This document shows, one piece after another, positions 41,283-50,410 of a stretch of 64,000 bases of DNA. The notes beneath the pieces are model-generated. The model was not told where the DNA came from. It saw only the letters and a program-made list of their open reading frames with translations, and searched no databases. Each line of letters begins with the position of its first letter. Positions within the stretch are counted from its first letter, which is position 1. This stretch comes from JANNVK01 sp031430435 (GTDB taxonomy: Bacteria; Acidobacteriota; Blastocatellia; Pyrinomonadales; Pyrinomonadaceae): the NCBI GenBank assembly GCA_031430435.1, contig JANPBM010000118.1:1-64000 (forward strand). The letters are read 5' to 3'. A program made the position numbers and the translations under genes.

Positions 41283-43820
41283 ATGATTATAAATATCGAA
41301 AAACCTTACCTTTCGGGCTTAAATGATTCTTTTGTCGGTCATCAATTCGCGTTGAATATCGGTAAATCGTTGATTGGACGCGATGAAACGCAATGTCAGG
41401 TTCTGTTGACGCAAAATTTTGTTTCGCGTTTGCAGGCGATGATTGAAGTTTTGCCGAACGGACAGGTTTTTATTACCAATCTCAGTTCTAAACAGACAAC
41501 TTTTGTCAACGGACAAATTGTTTCGTCCCAAATGCTTAACAACGGCGACCGCGTTGAATTTGGAGCCGGGCAACTTGTTTCTTTTCAATTTCACACCTCA
41601 AATCAAGTTTCAAACATCTCGCAAACCTTGACACCGCAACCATTTATTCCGCAAACACCAATCGGAGCAGAAACTTTTGTTTCACCGCCGCAATTAGCGA
41701 CTACGGTTTTGAGAATCGGACAAGTTTCGCACTTAAAAATCGGGCGAGCCGCCGATAATGATGTTGTTTTAGATTCGCCCGGCGTTTCACGGTATCACGC
41801 CACACTCGATTACAAAAACGGTAATCAACCGCAGATTTTTGATAACTCAAGCACCAACGGAACGTTTTTAAACGGCGAGATTCTGCGATTCCCGAAAGTT
41901 GTTTCGCCGGCTGATTGGATTTCAATCGGCGGCTTTTTGCTGAGTGTCAACGGACACGAGATAAAAAAACACGATTTAAGTGCGAGCCGAATTGCGGCTT
42001 TTAATATCAGCAAAGAAATTGCCGGAAACCGAATTTTGCAAGACATTTCGTTTGTCGCTTATCCACGCGAATTTATCGGATTGATGGGACCTTCGGGGTG
42101 CGGAAAATCGACTTTGATGGACGCGATGAACGGTTTGCGACCCGCCACAACCGGCGGCGTGATGATAAACGATCTTGACCTTTATAGAAATTTCGATTCG
42201 TTGCGGCGGGCAATCGGATATGTGCCGCAAAAAGATATTTTGCACGATGCTTTATCGGTTGAAAAAACACTTTATTATGCCGGAAAATTGCGTCTGCCGA
42301 AAGGAACTTCCGCCGCTGAAATCAGCAATGTGATTACCGAAGTGATTGAAACCGTCGGGCTGACCGACCAAAGACAAACGGCTTTCAAACAACTTTCCGG
42401 CGGACAGCAAAAGCGTTTGAGTTTAGGCATCGAGCTGATAACCAAGCCGAGTTTTCTGTTTTTAGACGAACCGACATCGCCGCTCGATCCCGAAACTACC
42501 GAAAATATGATGTTGCTTTTTCGGCGTTTGGCGGATGAAGGGCGAATCGTCATTATGGTGACGCATAAGTTCGAGAAGTTTTTTTCGATGTCGCAGATTG
42601 TTTTGCTCACGAAAGGCGGAAGATTAGGTTATTTCGGTCCGCCGCAGGAAGCATTAAATTATTTTCAATGCCAAGAACCGAGCGAAATCTATCGGCGAAT
42701 GAATGAAAAAACGCCCGAACAACTGAACCAAACTTTTCAAAATTCGTCGCATTATCAAAACTTTGTTGCCAAGCGTTTCGCGGAAACTCAAGAAATTATC
42801 AGTAAAACCGGCGGTTCAACCGAACTTAATCAACAATTACAAAATCAAGGTGCCGACCGGAAATTCGGCGTTGACCAATGGCTGACCTTGACACAAAGAT
42901 ATTTAGAAGTAAAATTGAAGGACAAACGTAATACACTTTTACTTTTATTCCAAGCTCCGTTGGTCGCATTTATACTTTCTTTAATCACGAGCAACACGCC
43001 GAATGACGGCAAAACACTTTTTATTTCAGCAATTATCGCCATTTGGTTTGGAGCAAATAACGCAATTCGGGAGATTGTTTCAGAATCCGCGATTTATACG
43101 CGGGAACGACTCGTCAACTTGAAAATTCCTTCGTATGTGCTTTCAAAATATACGATATTGAGCGGTTTTAGTTTGCTTCAATGTCTGTTATTCGTCTTTA
43201 TTTTGGTGCTGCTCGGCAGATTCAAAGGCGAAGATTTTGCCGCCGTCACACTTATTTTGTTCTTAACTTCGCTCGCCGGAAGTGCAACAGGTTTATTTTT
43301 TTCGGCGGTGGTTAATTCGAGCGAAAAGGCGATGAGCATCTTGCCTTTGATCTTGATTCCGCAACTGCTCTTAAGCGGATTTCTGAAACCTTTGGACGAT
43401 TTATATGTCAATTTGAAACAGGAAAAACCGGCGACGATTCAAAATTACGACAAATATCAAGCCGATAAAGATAAAAAAATCACGGTAACGGACCCGAATA
43501 ATCCGCCGAAAATTCCCGAACCGATTGAAAAATACGAAGGACTCGGCGGGGCAAAATATATTGCGGCTTTGATGGTTTCGCGGTGGACAATCGAGGCTTT
43601 GGCTCATCAAGTCAGTATCAACGATGAAAAAGCCCGGAATAAACTCGCAACCCAAATGAGCGTTGCCGAATACCAAAAAGTGTTGGATAAAGATTCGGAT
43701 GCGGAAATCGAAAAAGCCTATCATCGGCGAATGCGTTTCGATTTGTTTGTGATTTTGCTTTTTAATCTCGCGTTTTTGGGCTTAACCATGTGGGCTTTAA
43801 AGCGAAAGGATGTTTTATAA
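41283..43820 (+). CDS. FHA-domain ABC transporter (ATPase fused to permease)
   Basis: An 845-aa protein. Two FHA domains come first, at about residues 10-110 (IGRDETQCQVLLTQNFVSRL) and about 145-225 (LKIGRAADNDVVLDSPGVSR with HATLDY and SSTNGTFLNGE); the second has the full phosphothreonine-binding set G-R/S-x-x-H/NG. An ABC ATPase at about 235-460 has Walker A GPSGCGKST, signature LSGGQQKRLSLG and Walker B FLFLDEPTSPLD. An ABC2-type membrane domain with six helices ends the protein. It is a half-transporter of the ABCG arrangement. A nearby Ser/Thr kinase could phosphorylate its partners, tying export to signalling. Confidence 0.92.
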   Translation: MIINIEKPYLSGLNDSFVGHQFALNIGKSLIGRDETQCQVLLTQNFVSRLQAMIEVLPNGQVFITNLSSKQTTFVNGQIVSSQMLNNGDRVEFGAGQLVSFQFHTSNQVSNISQTLTPQPFIPQTPIGAETFVSPPQLATTVLRIGQVSHLKIGRAADNDVVLDSPGVSRYHATLDYKNGNQPQIFDNSSTNGTFLNGEILRFPKVVSPADWISIGGFLLSVNGHEIKKHDLSASRIAAFNISKEIAGNRILQDISFVAYPREFIGLMGPSGCGKSTLMDAMNGLRPATTGGVMINDLDLYRNFDSLRRAIGYVPQKDILHDALSVEKTLYYAGKLRLPKGTSAAEISNVITEVIETVGLTDQRQTAFKQLSGGQQKRLSLGIELITKPSFLFLDEPTSPLDPETTENMMLLFRRLADEGRIVIMVTHKFEKFFSMSQIVLLTKGGRLGYFGPPQEALNYFQCQEPSEIYRRMNEKTPEQLNQTFQNSSHYQNFVAKRFAETQEIISKTGGSTELNQQLQNQGADRKFGVDQWLTLTQRYLEVKLKDKRNTLLLLFQAPLVAFILSLITSNTPNDGKTLFISAIIAIWFGANNAIREIVSESAIYTRERLVNLKIPSYVLSKYTILSGFSLLQCLLFVFILVLLGRFKGEDFAAVTLILFLTSLAGSATGLFFSAVVNSSEKAMSILPLILIPQLLLSGFLKPLDDLYVNLKQEKPATIQNYDKYQADKDKKITVTDPNNPPKIPEPIEKYEGLGGAKYIAALMVSRWTIEALAHQVSINDEKARNKLATQMSVAEYQKVLDKDSDAEIEKAYHRRMRFDLFVILLFNLAFLGLTMWALKRKDVL

Positions 43821-43953
43821 ATTTTTCAGATGTTCAGTGTTACAACTTTACGGATGTTGGAACCGGATTAGTTAAAATGGTATTTGAATTTTAGCAACAT
43901 AATTCACGACTCAAGGTGTAACTCGCAACATTTAATCGATGAGGCAAGTAAAT

Positions 43954-46545
43954 ATGTTTTGCACAAAATGCGGAAAATCAAACGACGAAAGTGATACTTT
44001 TTGCACAAAATGCGGTGCGGGGTTGAAATCTGCCAGCCGGCGGACACCGCAACCAAGCGGAACTGTGCCGATATTTCAAGATTTAACGGGACACGTAATC
44101 GACGGCAAATACCGGATAATCGCCAAAATCGGAACCGGCGGAATGGGCGACGTTTATCGTGCCGGTCGGATTATTTTCGGCGATGAAGCGGCGATAAAAG
44201 TTTTGCACCTCAATCAATCGCAAAACCCGCAAGCGGTCGAAAGATTTTTTCATGAAGCCAAAACTTCCGCCAAATTTAAGCATCATAACGCTGTTTCTAT
44301 TTATGACATCGGCACGACTCCGCAAGGCGTTCCATATCTTGTTATGGAGTTGGTGCAGGGAAAAAATCTGCGTCAATTGCTGCGTGAACAAAAAACAGTT
44401 TCGCTCGATTTAATCGTGACGATTACAATGCAAACTTGTTCGGCTTTGGACGAAGCACATCGTTTGGGAATTACGCACCGCGACATTAAACCCGAAAATA
44501 TTGTGCTTTCAAGAACAGCAACCGGCTGGCAAGTCAAGGTTTTGGATTTTGGAATTGCCAAAGTTCAAGGCGAAACCAATTCAAATTTAACATTGCCGGG
44601 AAATGCGTTAGGAACGCCGCAATATATGTCGCCCGAACAATGTCTTGGCGAATCGCTTGACAGCCGTTCCGATATTTACAGTTTCGGCGTGGTGCTGTAT
44701 GAAATGCTCTGCGGCGTGGTGCCTTTTAATGCGGCGGCGGCGACGGCAATTGTGGTTCAGCACGTCAATCAAAAACCACCGCCGCTAAGTAATCATAAAG
44801 CGGATATTTCCACAAATATCAACAAAATTGTTCTGCGGGCGTTAGAGAAAAAACGTGAAAAACGTCCGCAAACAGCCGGAACTTTAGCCAAAGAATTTTT
44901 ACAGGCAGTTACGCATGAGATAAAGGAAGAAAAACCAAAAACAAGAAAAAGCACGGCTGTCCCGATTATAAAAAACAAGCCGGTTAAAGAAATTCCGTAC
45001 CCGATTCCAAAACCGATAAATATTGAGTTGGAGTCTGCCAAAGTCAAAGATTCTATGCTGGTTCAAGAATCTGTAACTGAAGTTATCAAGCCGATTGAAG
45101 CACCGAAAATTGAAGTTGCCAAGTTAATTGAAGCACCGAAAATTGAAGTTGTCAATTTGGTAAATTTACCGCCAATAGTTGAAACAACTGAAACCGTCGA
45201 GAAAATCGCAGAGGTCGTTTTACCTCCTGAATTGCAACCTCAAAATGTTCAAGAACCCGATATTTTGCCTCACGAAGATAAAGAACCGGTTTTGGACGCG
45301 GTTCAAAACTTGCCGCAGAATGCCGAAACTATTGAGGAAATACAGGCGGCGGAATTTTATCACATTGTGGAAACTCCTTTGCCGACAATTAAAGACAACG
45401 ATGTAAAGCCGGAAAACCCGCCGGAAAAAGATGCCGCCAAGTCATACAATTCAGAAACTTTTCCGCTTGTTTTCGGTAACTTATTTCGTCCTGAAACTTT
45501 TCTGCCGACAATCGAAGAAAAAGGTGTTTTGTCAACAACCGACGAGATAGAAATAAAAATTTCGGAACGCGATATGAAATACTTTTCCGATTCGCCCGAC
45601 AACACCAAAACCGATTTAGCCGCAAACGAAACAAATGTCGTAACCGGAACAGTTTCAACGGTCAAGACACCGACCGAAATTGTCGTTGAAAATAAGATTG
45701 AAAATGAAACGCCGAAGTTTTTGGAAAGTACGGTTTTACCTCAATCTGCTTTCCAACGAAACCGATTACCGATTTCTGTGATTGCCGGTATTTTTATTTT
45801 ATCGCTGACAGGGTTTTCAGCGTGGTATTTTTCAGGAAACAAATCTGTTGAAGAAGCATCAGCGGTTACAAAAGAAAATAAAAATACTCCCGAAGGTATG
45901 GTTTATGTTTCGGGCGGCGAATTTATGATGGGCAACGAAAAAGGCGACGAATATGAAAAACCTGTTCATAAAATGACAGTAAAATCATTTTACATAGATA
46001 TTTACGAAGTAACCTGTGCCGACTACAAAAAATTTATTGAGGCGACAAATCACAAACAGCCGCGAAATTGGAAAAACCCGAATATTCCCGCAGGTTGGGA
46101 GAAAAAACCCGTGACAGGTGTCAGTTGGGATGATGCCAACGCCTACGCGAAATGGGCAGAAAAGCGTCTGCCGACCGAAGCCGAATGGGAGTTTGCCGCA
46201 CGCGGAACAGACAGCAGAATCTATCCGTGGGGCAATGAATGGAAGGAAAATATGGCGAATGCAAACGGTGCAAGTAAAGAAATGAAAGATGTTGGTTCAT
46301 TTCCAGGACAATCACCGTTTGGGGTATTTGATATGGTCGGAAACGCTTGGGAATGGACGGCGGACGATGCGAAGTATTATAAAGACGGAAAATCTATTTT
46401 GATTACTACACCTTCGCTGAAAATAATTCGCGGCGGGTATTTTGGGAACCCCAAAACTATAACTACCGTAACTCATAGAGCTTTTTGGGGAGCAAGAGAT
46501 GCAAAGGATTACGACAATTCAGGCTTTAGATGTGTCAAGGATTAG
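43954..46545 (+). CDS. Zinc-ribbon Ser/Thr kinase with C-terminal SUMF1-like domain
   Basis: An 863-aa protein. The ATG at 43954 directly precedes the zinc ribbon MFCTKCGKSNDESDTFCTKC; an upstream ATG adds five residues. The kinase domain (about 45-300) has a GTGGMGDVY loop, HRDIKPENIVL and DFGIAKVQG, so it looks active. A disordered Pro/Glu-rich linker of about 300 residues, a transmembrane helix (ISVIAGIFILSLTGFSAWYF, near 607-628) and an FGE-sulfatase/SUMF1-type domain (MVYVSGGEFMMGNEKGDEYE ... SGFRCVKD) follow. In that domain the catalytic Cys pair of true formylglycine enzymes is replaced (the region reads VTHRAFWGAR), so it is probably a ligand-binding sensor, not an FGly generator. Confidence 0.92.
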   Translation: MFCTKCGKSNDESDTFCTKCGAGLKSASRRTPQPSGTVPIFQDLTGHVIDGKYRIIAKIGTGGMGDVYRAGRIIFGDEAAIKVLHLNQSQNPQAVERFFHEAKTSAKFKHHNAVSIYDIGTTPQGVPYLVMELVQGKNLRQLLREQKTVSLDLIVTITMQTCSALDEAHRLGITHRDIKPENIVLSRTATGWQVKVLDFGIAKVQGETNSNLTLPGNALGTPQYMSPEQCLGESLDSRSDIYSFGVVLYEMLCGVVPFNAAAATAIVVQHVNQKPPPLSNHKADISTNINKIVLRALEKKREKRPQTAGTLAKEFLQAVTHEIKEEKPKTRKSTAVPIIKNKPVKEIPYPIPKPINIELESAKVKDSMLVQESVTEVIKPIEAPKIEVAKLIEAPKIEVVNLVNLPPIVETTETVEKIAEVVLPPELQPQNVQEPDILPHEDKEPVLDAVQNLPQNAETIEEIQAAEFYHIVETPLPTIKDNDVKPENPPEKDAAKSYNSETFPLVFGNLFRPETFLPTIEEKGVLSTTDEIEIKISERDMKYFSDSPDNTKTDLAANETNVVTGTVSTVKTPTEIVVENKIENETPKFLESTVLPQSAFQRNRLPISVIAGIFILSLTGFSAWYFSGNKSVEEASAVTKENKNTPEGMVYVSGGEFMMGNEKGDEYEKPVHKMTVKSFYIDIYEVTCADYKKFIEATNHKQPRNWKNPNIPAGWEKKPVTGVSWDDANAYAKWAEKRLPTEAEWEFAARGTDSRIYPWGNEWKENMANANGASKEMKDVGSFPGQSPFGVFDMVGNAWEWTADDAKYYKDGKSILITTPSLKIIRGGYFGNPKTITTVTHRAFWGARDAKDYDNSGFRCVKD

Positions 46546-46553
46546 GTGATATT

Positions 46554-47249
46554 ATGATAAGAAAAACAGCAGACAAACAGTTACTTGCGTTACAAATACT
46601 TTCTTGCCGCACTTCGAGCTTAGTCTTGCAGGGAAAGCAACTAATCGCTTTGCTTTTGCTCATTTGTTCATTCATGATGTCTTGCTCTTCATCGAAGGTT
46701 GGCGTTGATACCGGCACAATTTCCGAGAACTCAACTGTTTCAGCAAATAATAACTCAAACCAATCGGCGACCAATACACCGCCACAGACAATTACGCCCT
46801 CGCCAACATCAACACCTAATCCTCTGTCCGCGAAAAGAAGTCCCGAGTGTAAAATCTCAAACATCAAAATCGTTCCCTTTGACGCATTAACAGGTGGATT
46901 CGGAGAAGAAATTAAACCGAATGAAGATACTGGTTTTTTTAACGCATTTGGAACTTCGCTTTTTGTGATGGTTGAAATTTCCAGTCAAGCCTATTTTAAT
47001 GGGATTAGTATATCTGATGCAAATAAGGATATTAAAGTTGAGATAACTGTAACGGATTCGAACGTCGGGCAAAGAGCCAAAAAGATTGAGGGAATCAGTT
47101 TACAATTACTCTTAGAAGACGGAAAGATTTTCGTTCCCCTTTGGCTGGATCCGTTAATGTGTAGCGAAGTAAAAATTAACGCCCGAATAATCGGACAAAA
47201 AACCGTTTCGACAATGAAGCGAACTGTGCTGTTTGAATGCGGCGAATAA
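46554..47249 (+). CDS. Putative lipoprotein of unknown function
   Basis: A 231-aa protein from the ATG at 46554, with AGGTGAT about 9 bases upstream and 8 bases after the kinase stop. A hydrophobic segment ending LLICSFMMSC is a plausible lipobox. Residues 55-90 are Ser/Thr/Asn/Pro-rich (NSNQSATNTPPQTITPSPTS). A beta-rich domain from about 90 has no recognised family. The first 16 bases of this gene (ATGATAAGAAAAACAG) are repeated exactly at the start of the next gene, 744 bases downstream. It is probably co-transcribed with the kinase. Confidence 0.7.
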   Translation: MIRKTADKQLLALQILSCRTSSLVLQGKQLIALLLLICSFMMSCSSSKVGVDTGTISENSTVSANNNSNQSATNTPPQTITPSPTSTPNPLSAKRSPECKISNIKIVPFDALTGGFGEEIKPNEDTGFFNAFGTSLFVMVEISSQAYFNGISISDANKDIKVEITVTDSNVGQRAKKIEGISLQLLLEDGKIFVPLWLDPLMCSEVKINARIIGQKTVSTMKRTVLFECGE

Positions 47250-47297
47250 ACATTTAACAATGGTAATAATGGGCGAGTTCGTCTAAAGGAAGAGTTT

Positions 47298-48460
47298 ATG
47301 ATAAGAAAAACAGTATATTCAATTTTATTTATTTGTCTTTTTGCATTGATTGGTTTTTCTCAAACCGGAGGTGAAAGACCAACACCAACACCAAGACCAA
47401 CGCCTGTGAAACCACCGCGACGACCGCCAGTATCTCCTACGCCGACGAAAACGCCACGACCAACACCAACACCAATCGTGAATCCTACACCCGTGAAAAC
47501 ACCACAACCTCCGCCATTACCACCGTCCGCCAAAATTTTATGGACGGATAATGCGACCCGCGAACGGATTCCGAACGTTGCTCAATCACGCCGAGAGAGG
47601 CGGTAACTGCCGGATTTTACGATGTTGTTAAATCGGTCAACGCGAAGATTACATATAAAATTCCTGATTCACAGGAAGAATTAGCAACATATAAAGTAGT
47701 CATCGTCTCGTTTTGTTCCGATGATAACAACGAAGAAAATTTGGTAAATTTGATAAAAGATTATATTCAAGCGGGCGGTTCCGTATTCATTCTCGGCGGA
47801 AATACTTGTCAATCGGGCGGTCATCCGACTTCGTGGTGGGCATCTCGGATAACTAAAGATTTTGGCGTTACTTTTGGGTCTGAAGATAATTACAAAGTTG
47901 CTTGGGCTGATGCGGTCAGCGGTCATCCGACGACATTAAAGCTCAATAAAATGTATTTTTCACAATACGCTTATTTGAACGTCTCTGATCCCGCAGAGTC
48001 AATTTTGAATGTCAACGAACAACCGATTGCGGCTGTTTATAACGGGAAAGGTTCTTTTGCGGCTTTAGCGGATGACGTGGAGTTTGGTTGGAGTCCGAAC
48101 AGTTGGGAAAAACTGGGTCCGACGGATAATTTTACGTTTTGGCGAAACTCTCTGAGGTGGCTCATCAGTCAATCCAAAATCAAAAAATCTAAAAAGACTT
48201 CCGCCACAGATTCTGATAACGATACATCTGCCGGGCTTACTGTTTATGTTAAGCAAAAAGATGTCGAGATTTTTATTAACGATGAACGATACGATGTCAG
48301 GTCGCTGAAATCACCGTTCAAATTTGACTCGCTTTTTATTGGCACATACACGATTAGAGTTGAAAAAGCCGGCTTTAAGACTGAAACACGAACAATAACA
48401 TTAAAGCATAAACAAAAATTACCGGTGAAATTTGAACTCGTTCCGATAGTGATAAGATGA
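47298..48460 (+). pseudogene. Exported GATase-like / PEGA protein, frameshifted near 47570
   Basis: The first frame (47298-47606) gives a signal peptide (MIRKTVYSILFICLFALIGF, SQ) and a Pro/Thr-rich linker (PTPTPRPTPVKPPRRPPVSP), then SAKILWTDNATRERIP and a stop. The next frame, open from about 47550, continues with ERCSITPREAVTAGFYDVVK and SFCSDDNNEENLVNLIKDYI QAGGSVFILGG-type sequence typical of class-I glutamine-amidotransferase-like folds. It ends in a PEGA domain (VYVKQKDVEIFINDERYD ... TETRTITLKHKQKLPVKFEL). One base gained near GAACGG at 47562-47567 restores a single reading frame. This could be a real pseudogene, a programmed shift or a sequencing error. The domain order signal-linker-GATase-like-PEGA fits an envelope protein. 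Confidence 0.65.
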
Positions 48461-48500
48461 ACAATTCCGGTGTGAATAAGATTTTTTCGAGGATAAAAAT

Positions 48501-49493
48501 ATGATTTGCCAAATTTGCCGACAACAAAATGATGCCGACGATGTTTTTTGTCGCAGTTGCGGAAACAGTCTGAGTCAAGGAACGCAGCCGACCGTGGTTT
48601 TGAATATGCCGAGTCAACAAACGCAGGTTCCGTTTCAAAACTCGCAAATGTTTTCGCAACCTCCGCCAAATTCAAACAACAAATTTTTGTATGCTTTAAT
48701 CGGCGTTTTGCTCTGCACATTGGTTGGAGCCGCAATTTATTTTGGAATATCATCGATAAAAAAAAACACGCCGTTGCCCGATCACTTTGGTATGTTTGCC
48801 CGTAAAGATGATTCGTTAAAAGAGTTGGCAAAAAAAGAATTGAAAGATTTCATCAAAGAAAAAGACGGATTACTTAACCAAGAATCTAATCCTATTCTTA
48901 ATTCTAAACCGGAAATTATTGTGTTTTCAGACTCCGGAATTCCCGTCGATAAACTGAAATTGGTCAGTTTAGATTCAATTAAAGACGACGGAACTTATCA
49001 GTTTACCGATTTTCAAGTTTCGCCGGTCGAAGGTAAATCCGATATGAAAGAGCTGCGAGTAAGTCAAAAATTAGCAAACGGAAAGTATGCTTTTGCCGTT
49101 TTCGACGGTTTTCTCAACGATGGAAATCATAAATTTTGGTCATTCCAAGTTGCCGGCAGCGAAGGTGCGGAAAATACCGCTTTGCAATCGGCAAGTCTCG
49201 GTTTAAAGCCAACGCCAACGCCCGTGCCGGTTTCGGTTCCGGTCATCACGGTTGTTGCTCCGCCTGCAAACGCAAGCCCCGCTTTTTGCAACAATCGAAA
49301 TGTGTTGATGCGGAGTTCGCCGAGTCTTTCCGCCAATCCGATCGGCAAGTTGCAAAAAGGACAAACCGTTTATGTGATAAATACTTCTTCCAATTACGAC
49401 TATTGGCAGGGCATTTATTCAAATTGGGCGTATGTCCAACTTCCGAACGGAAAAAAAGGTTGGATGTTCAATACTTTTGTAACTTATCGCTAA
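48501..49493 (+). CDS. Zinc-ribbon / one-TM protein with SH3-like C-terminal domain
   Basis: A 330-aa protein with a GAGGA site upstream. The full CxxC...CxxC ribbon is MICQICRQQNDADDVFCRSC. A transmembrane helix at about 56-77 (FLYALIGVLLCTLVGAAIYF) follows. A mixed alpha/beta middle (residues 95-230) leads to a Pro/Val-rich hinge (PTPTPVPVSVPVITVVAPP). The C-terminal bacterial SH3 domain (residues about 258-330, NNRNVLMRSSPSLSANPIGK ... KGWMFNTFVTYR) is of the type that binds peptidoglycan or stem peptides. The topology puts the ribbon inside and the SH3 domain in the periplasm, suiting a wall sensor. Confidence 0.85.
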   Translation: MICQICRQQNDADDVFCRSCGNSLSQGTQPTVVLNMPSQQTQVPFQNSQMFSQPPPNSNNKFLYALIGVLLCTLVGAAIYFGISSIKKNTPLPDHFGMFARKDDSLKELAKKELKDFIKEKDGLLNQESNPILNSKPEIIVFSDSGIPVDKLKLVSLDSIKDDGTYQFTDFQVSPVEGKSDMKELRVSQKLANGKYAFAVFDGFLNDGNHKFWSFQVAGSEGAENTALQSASLGLKPTPTPVPVSVPVITVVAPPANASPAFCNNRNVLMRSSPSLSANPIGKLQKGQTVYVINTSSNYDYWQGIYSNWAYVQLPNGKKGWMFNTFVTYR

Positions 49494-49501
49494 TAAATTC
49501 T

Positions 49502-50410
49502 ATGAACAAATTTCAAAAAATATTTACCGTCGCTGTCTTTGTCGCCTTTTTAATCGGTTGCGGGTCTTCGGCAAACGAACCTGAAACTTCGGGTAATTCG
49601 CCTGAAACTTTCGGCTCGAACGAGTATTCTAAAAATCCCGATTATGCTCGCCCCGGAGTTAAAAACGATCCTAAAAAGCCGCTCGATAATTCAAAACCCG
49701 ATGCCTCGAATCCGGTTTCGGGCGACCAAGTTTCGCGGCGAATTTATGCCGATTACGGAGCTGTCTTAAAGGCACAAAACGGTTCAATACCGCCGCCGAC
49801 GATGATTTTTGCCGATGAAAATGATTGTGCAAATTGGCAATCAACCGTGCAGGTTCAAACCGAAAACATCGGCGGAATAAGTATTCAATTACAGTCCGCC
49901 GCGATGAAAGATTTACAACTTGCGCGTGCAGAAGCCAAGCAAAACGGAGTTGACATTACGCCTCGAGGAAGTGATGCCGCCCGCCGAAGTTACGCCGATA
50001 CGGTGCGGCTTTGGACGAGCAGAGTTAATCCCGGACTTGAACATTGGGTGAATAAAGGTCGGCTTGATTCTGCCGTTGCTGCTAAGATTCGCTCGATTTC
50101 TCCGAGTGAACAAGTTGCCGATATACTTAAACTTGAGAGTCAAGGAATGAATTTCAGCACGGATTTTTCTAAGTCAATTTTGTATTCGGTGGCAGCTCCG
50201 GGAAGTTCGCAACATCTTTCGATGCTTGCACTTGACGTTAATCAACACGATAATTCGCGGGTTCGAGAAATTTTGGCGCGGCACGGCTGGTTTCAAACCG
50301 TAGTTTCGGATTTACCGCACTTTACCTATTTGGGTGTTCCGGAAAACCAACTTTCAGCTTCAGGTTTGAGAAAACAATCTTCCGGCGGACGAACTTTTTG
50401 GACACCTTAA
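49502..50410 (+). CDS. Lipoprotein M15-type peptidase (VanY-like fold)
   Basis: A 302-aa lipoprotein from the ATG at 49502 (MNKFQKIFTVAVFVAFLIGC, lipobox LIGC). A disordered Asn/Pro-rich linker follows. The C-terminal domain contains GSSQHLSMLALDVNQHD and a downstream DLPHFTYLG, equivalent to the SxHxxGxAxD...HxH zinc-ligand pattern of M15 D,D-/L,D-peptidases (Zn ligands His, Asp, His). Cell-wall peptide cleavage is likely. The gene begins 8 bases after the SH3-protein stop and converges with the minus-strand SH3 gene (4-base overlap of stops). Confidence 0.75.
   Translation: MNKFQKIFTVAVFVAFLIGCGSSANEPETSGNSPETFGSNEYSKNPDYARPGVKNDPKKPLDNSKPDASNPVSGDQVSRRIYADYGAVLKAQNGSIPPPTMIFADENDCANWQSTVQVQTENIGGISIQLQSAAMKDLQLARAEAKQNGVDITPRGSDAARRSYADTVRLWTSRVNPGLEHWVNKGRLDSAVAAKIRSISPSEQVADILKLESQGMNFSTDFSKSILYSVAAPGSSQHLSMLALDVNQHDNSRVREILARHGWFQTVVSDLPHFTYLGVPENQLSASGLRKQSSGGRTFWTP

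Noticed and set aside
43954..46545. Diversity-generating retroelement target (SUMF1/C-type-lectin fold)
   Set aside because: No template repeat, reverse transcriptase or accessory gene was seen in the window.
49136..49501. Upstream extension of the M15 lipoprotein frame
   Set aside because: The added residues are out-of-frame translation of the SH3 gene; the lipobox start at 49502 is coherent.
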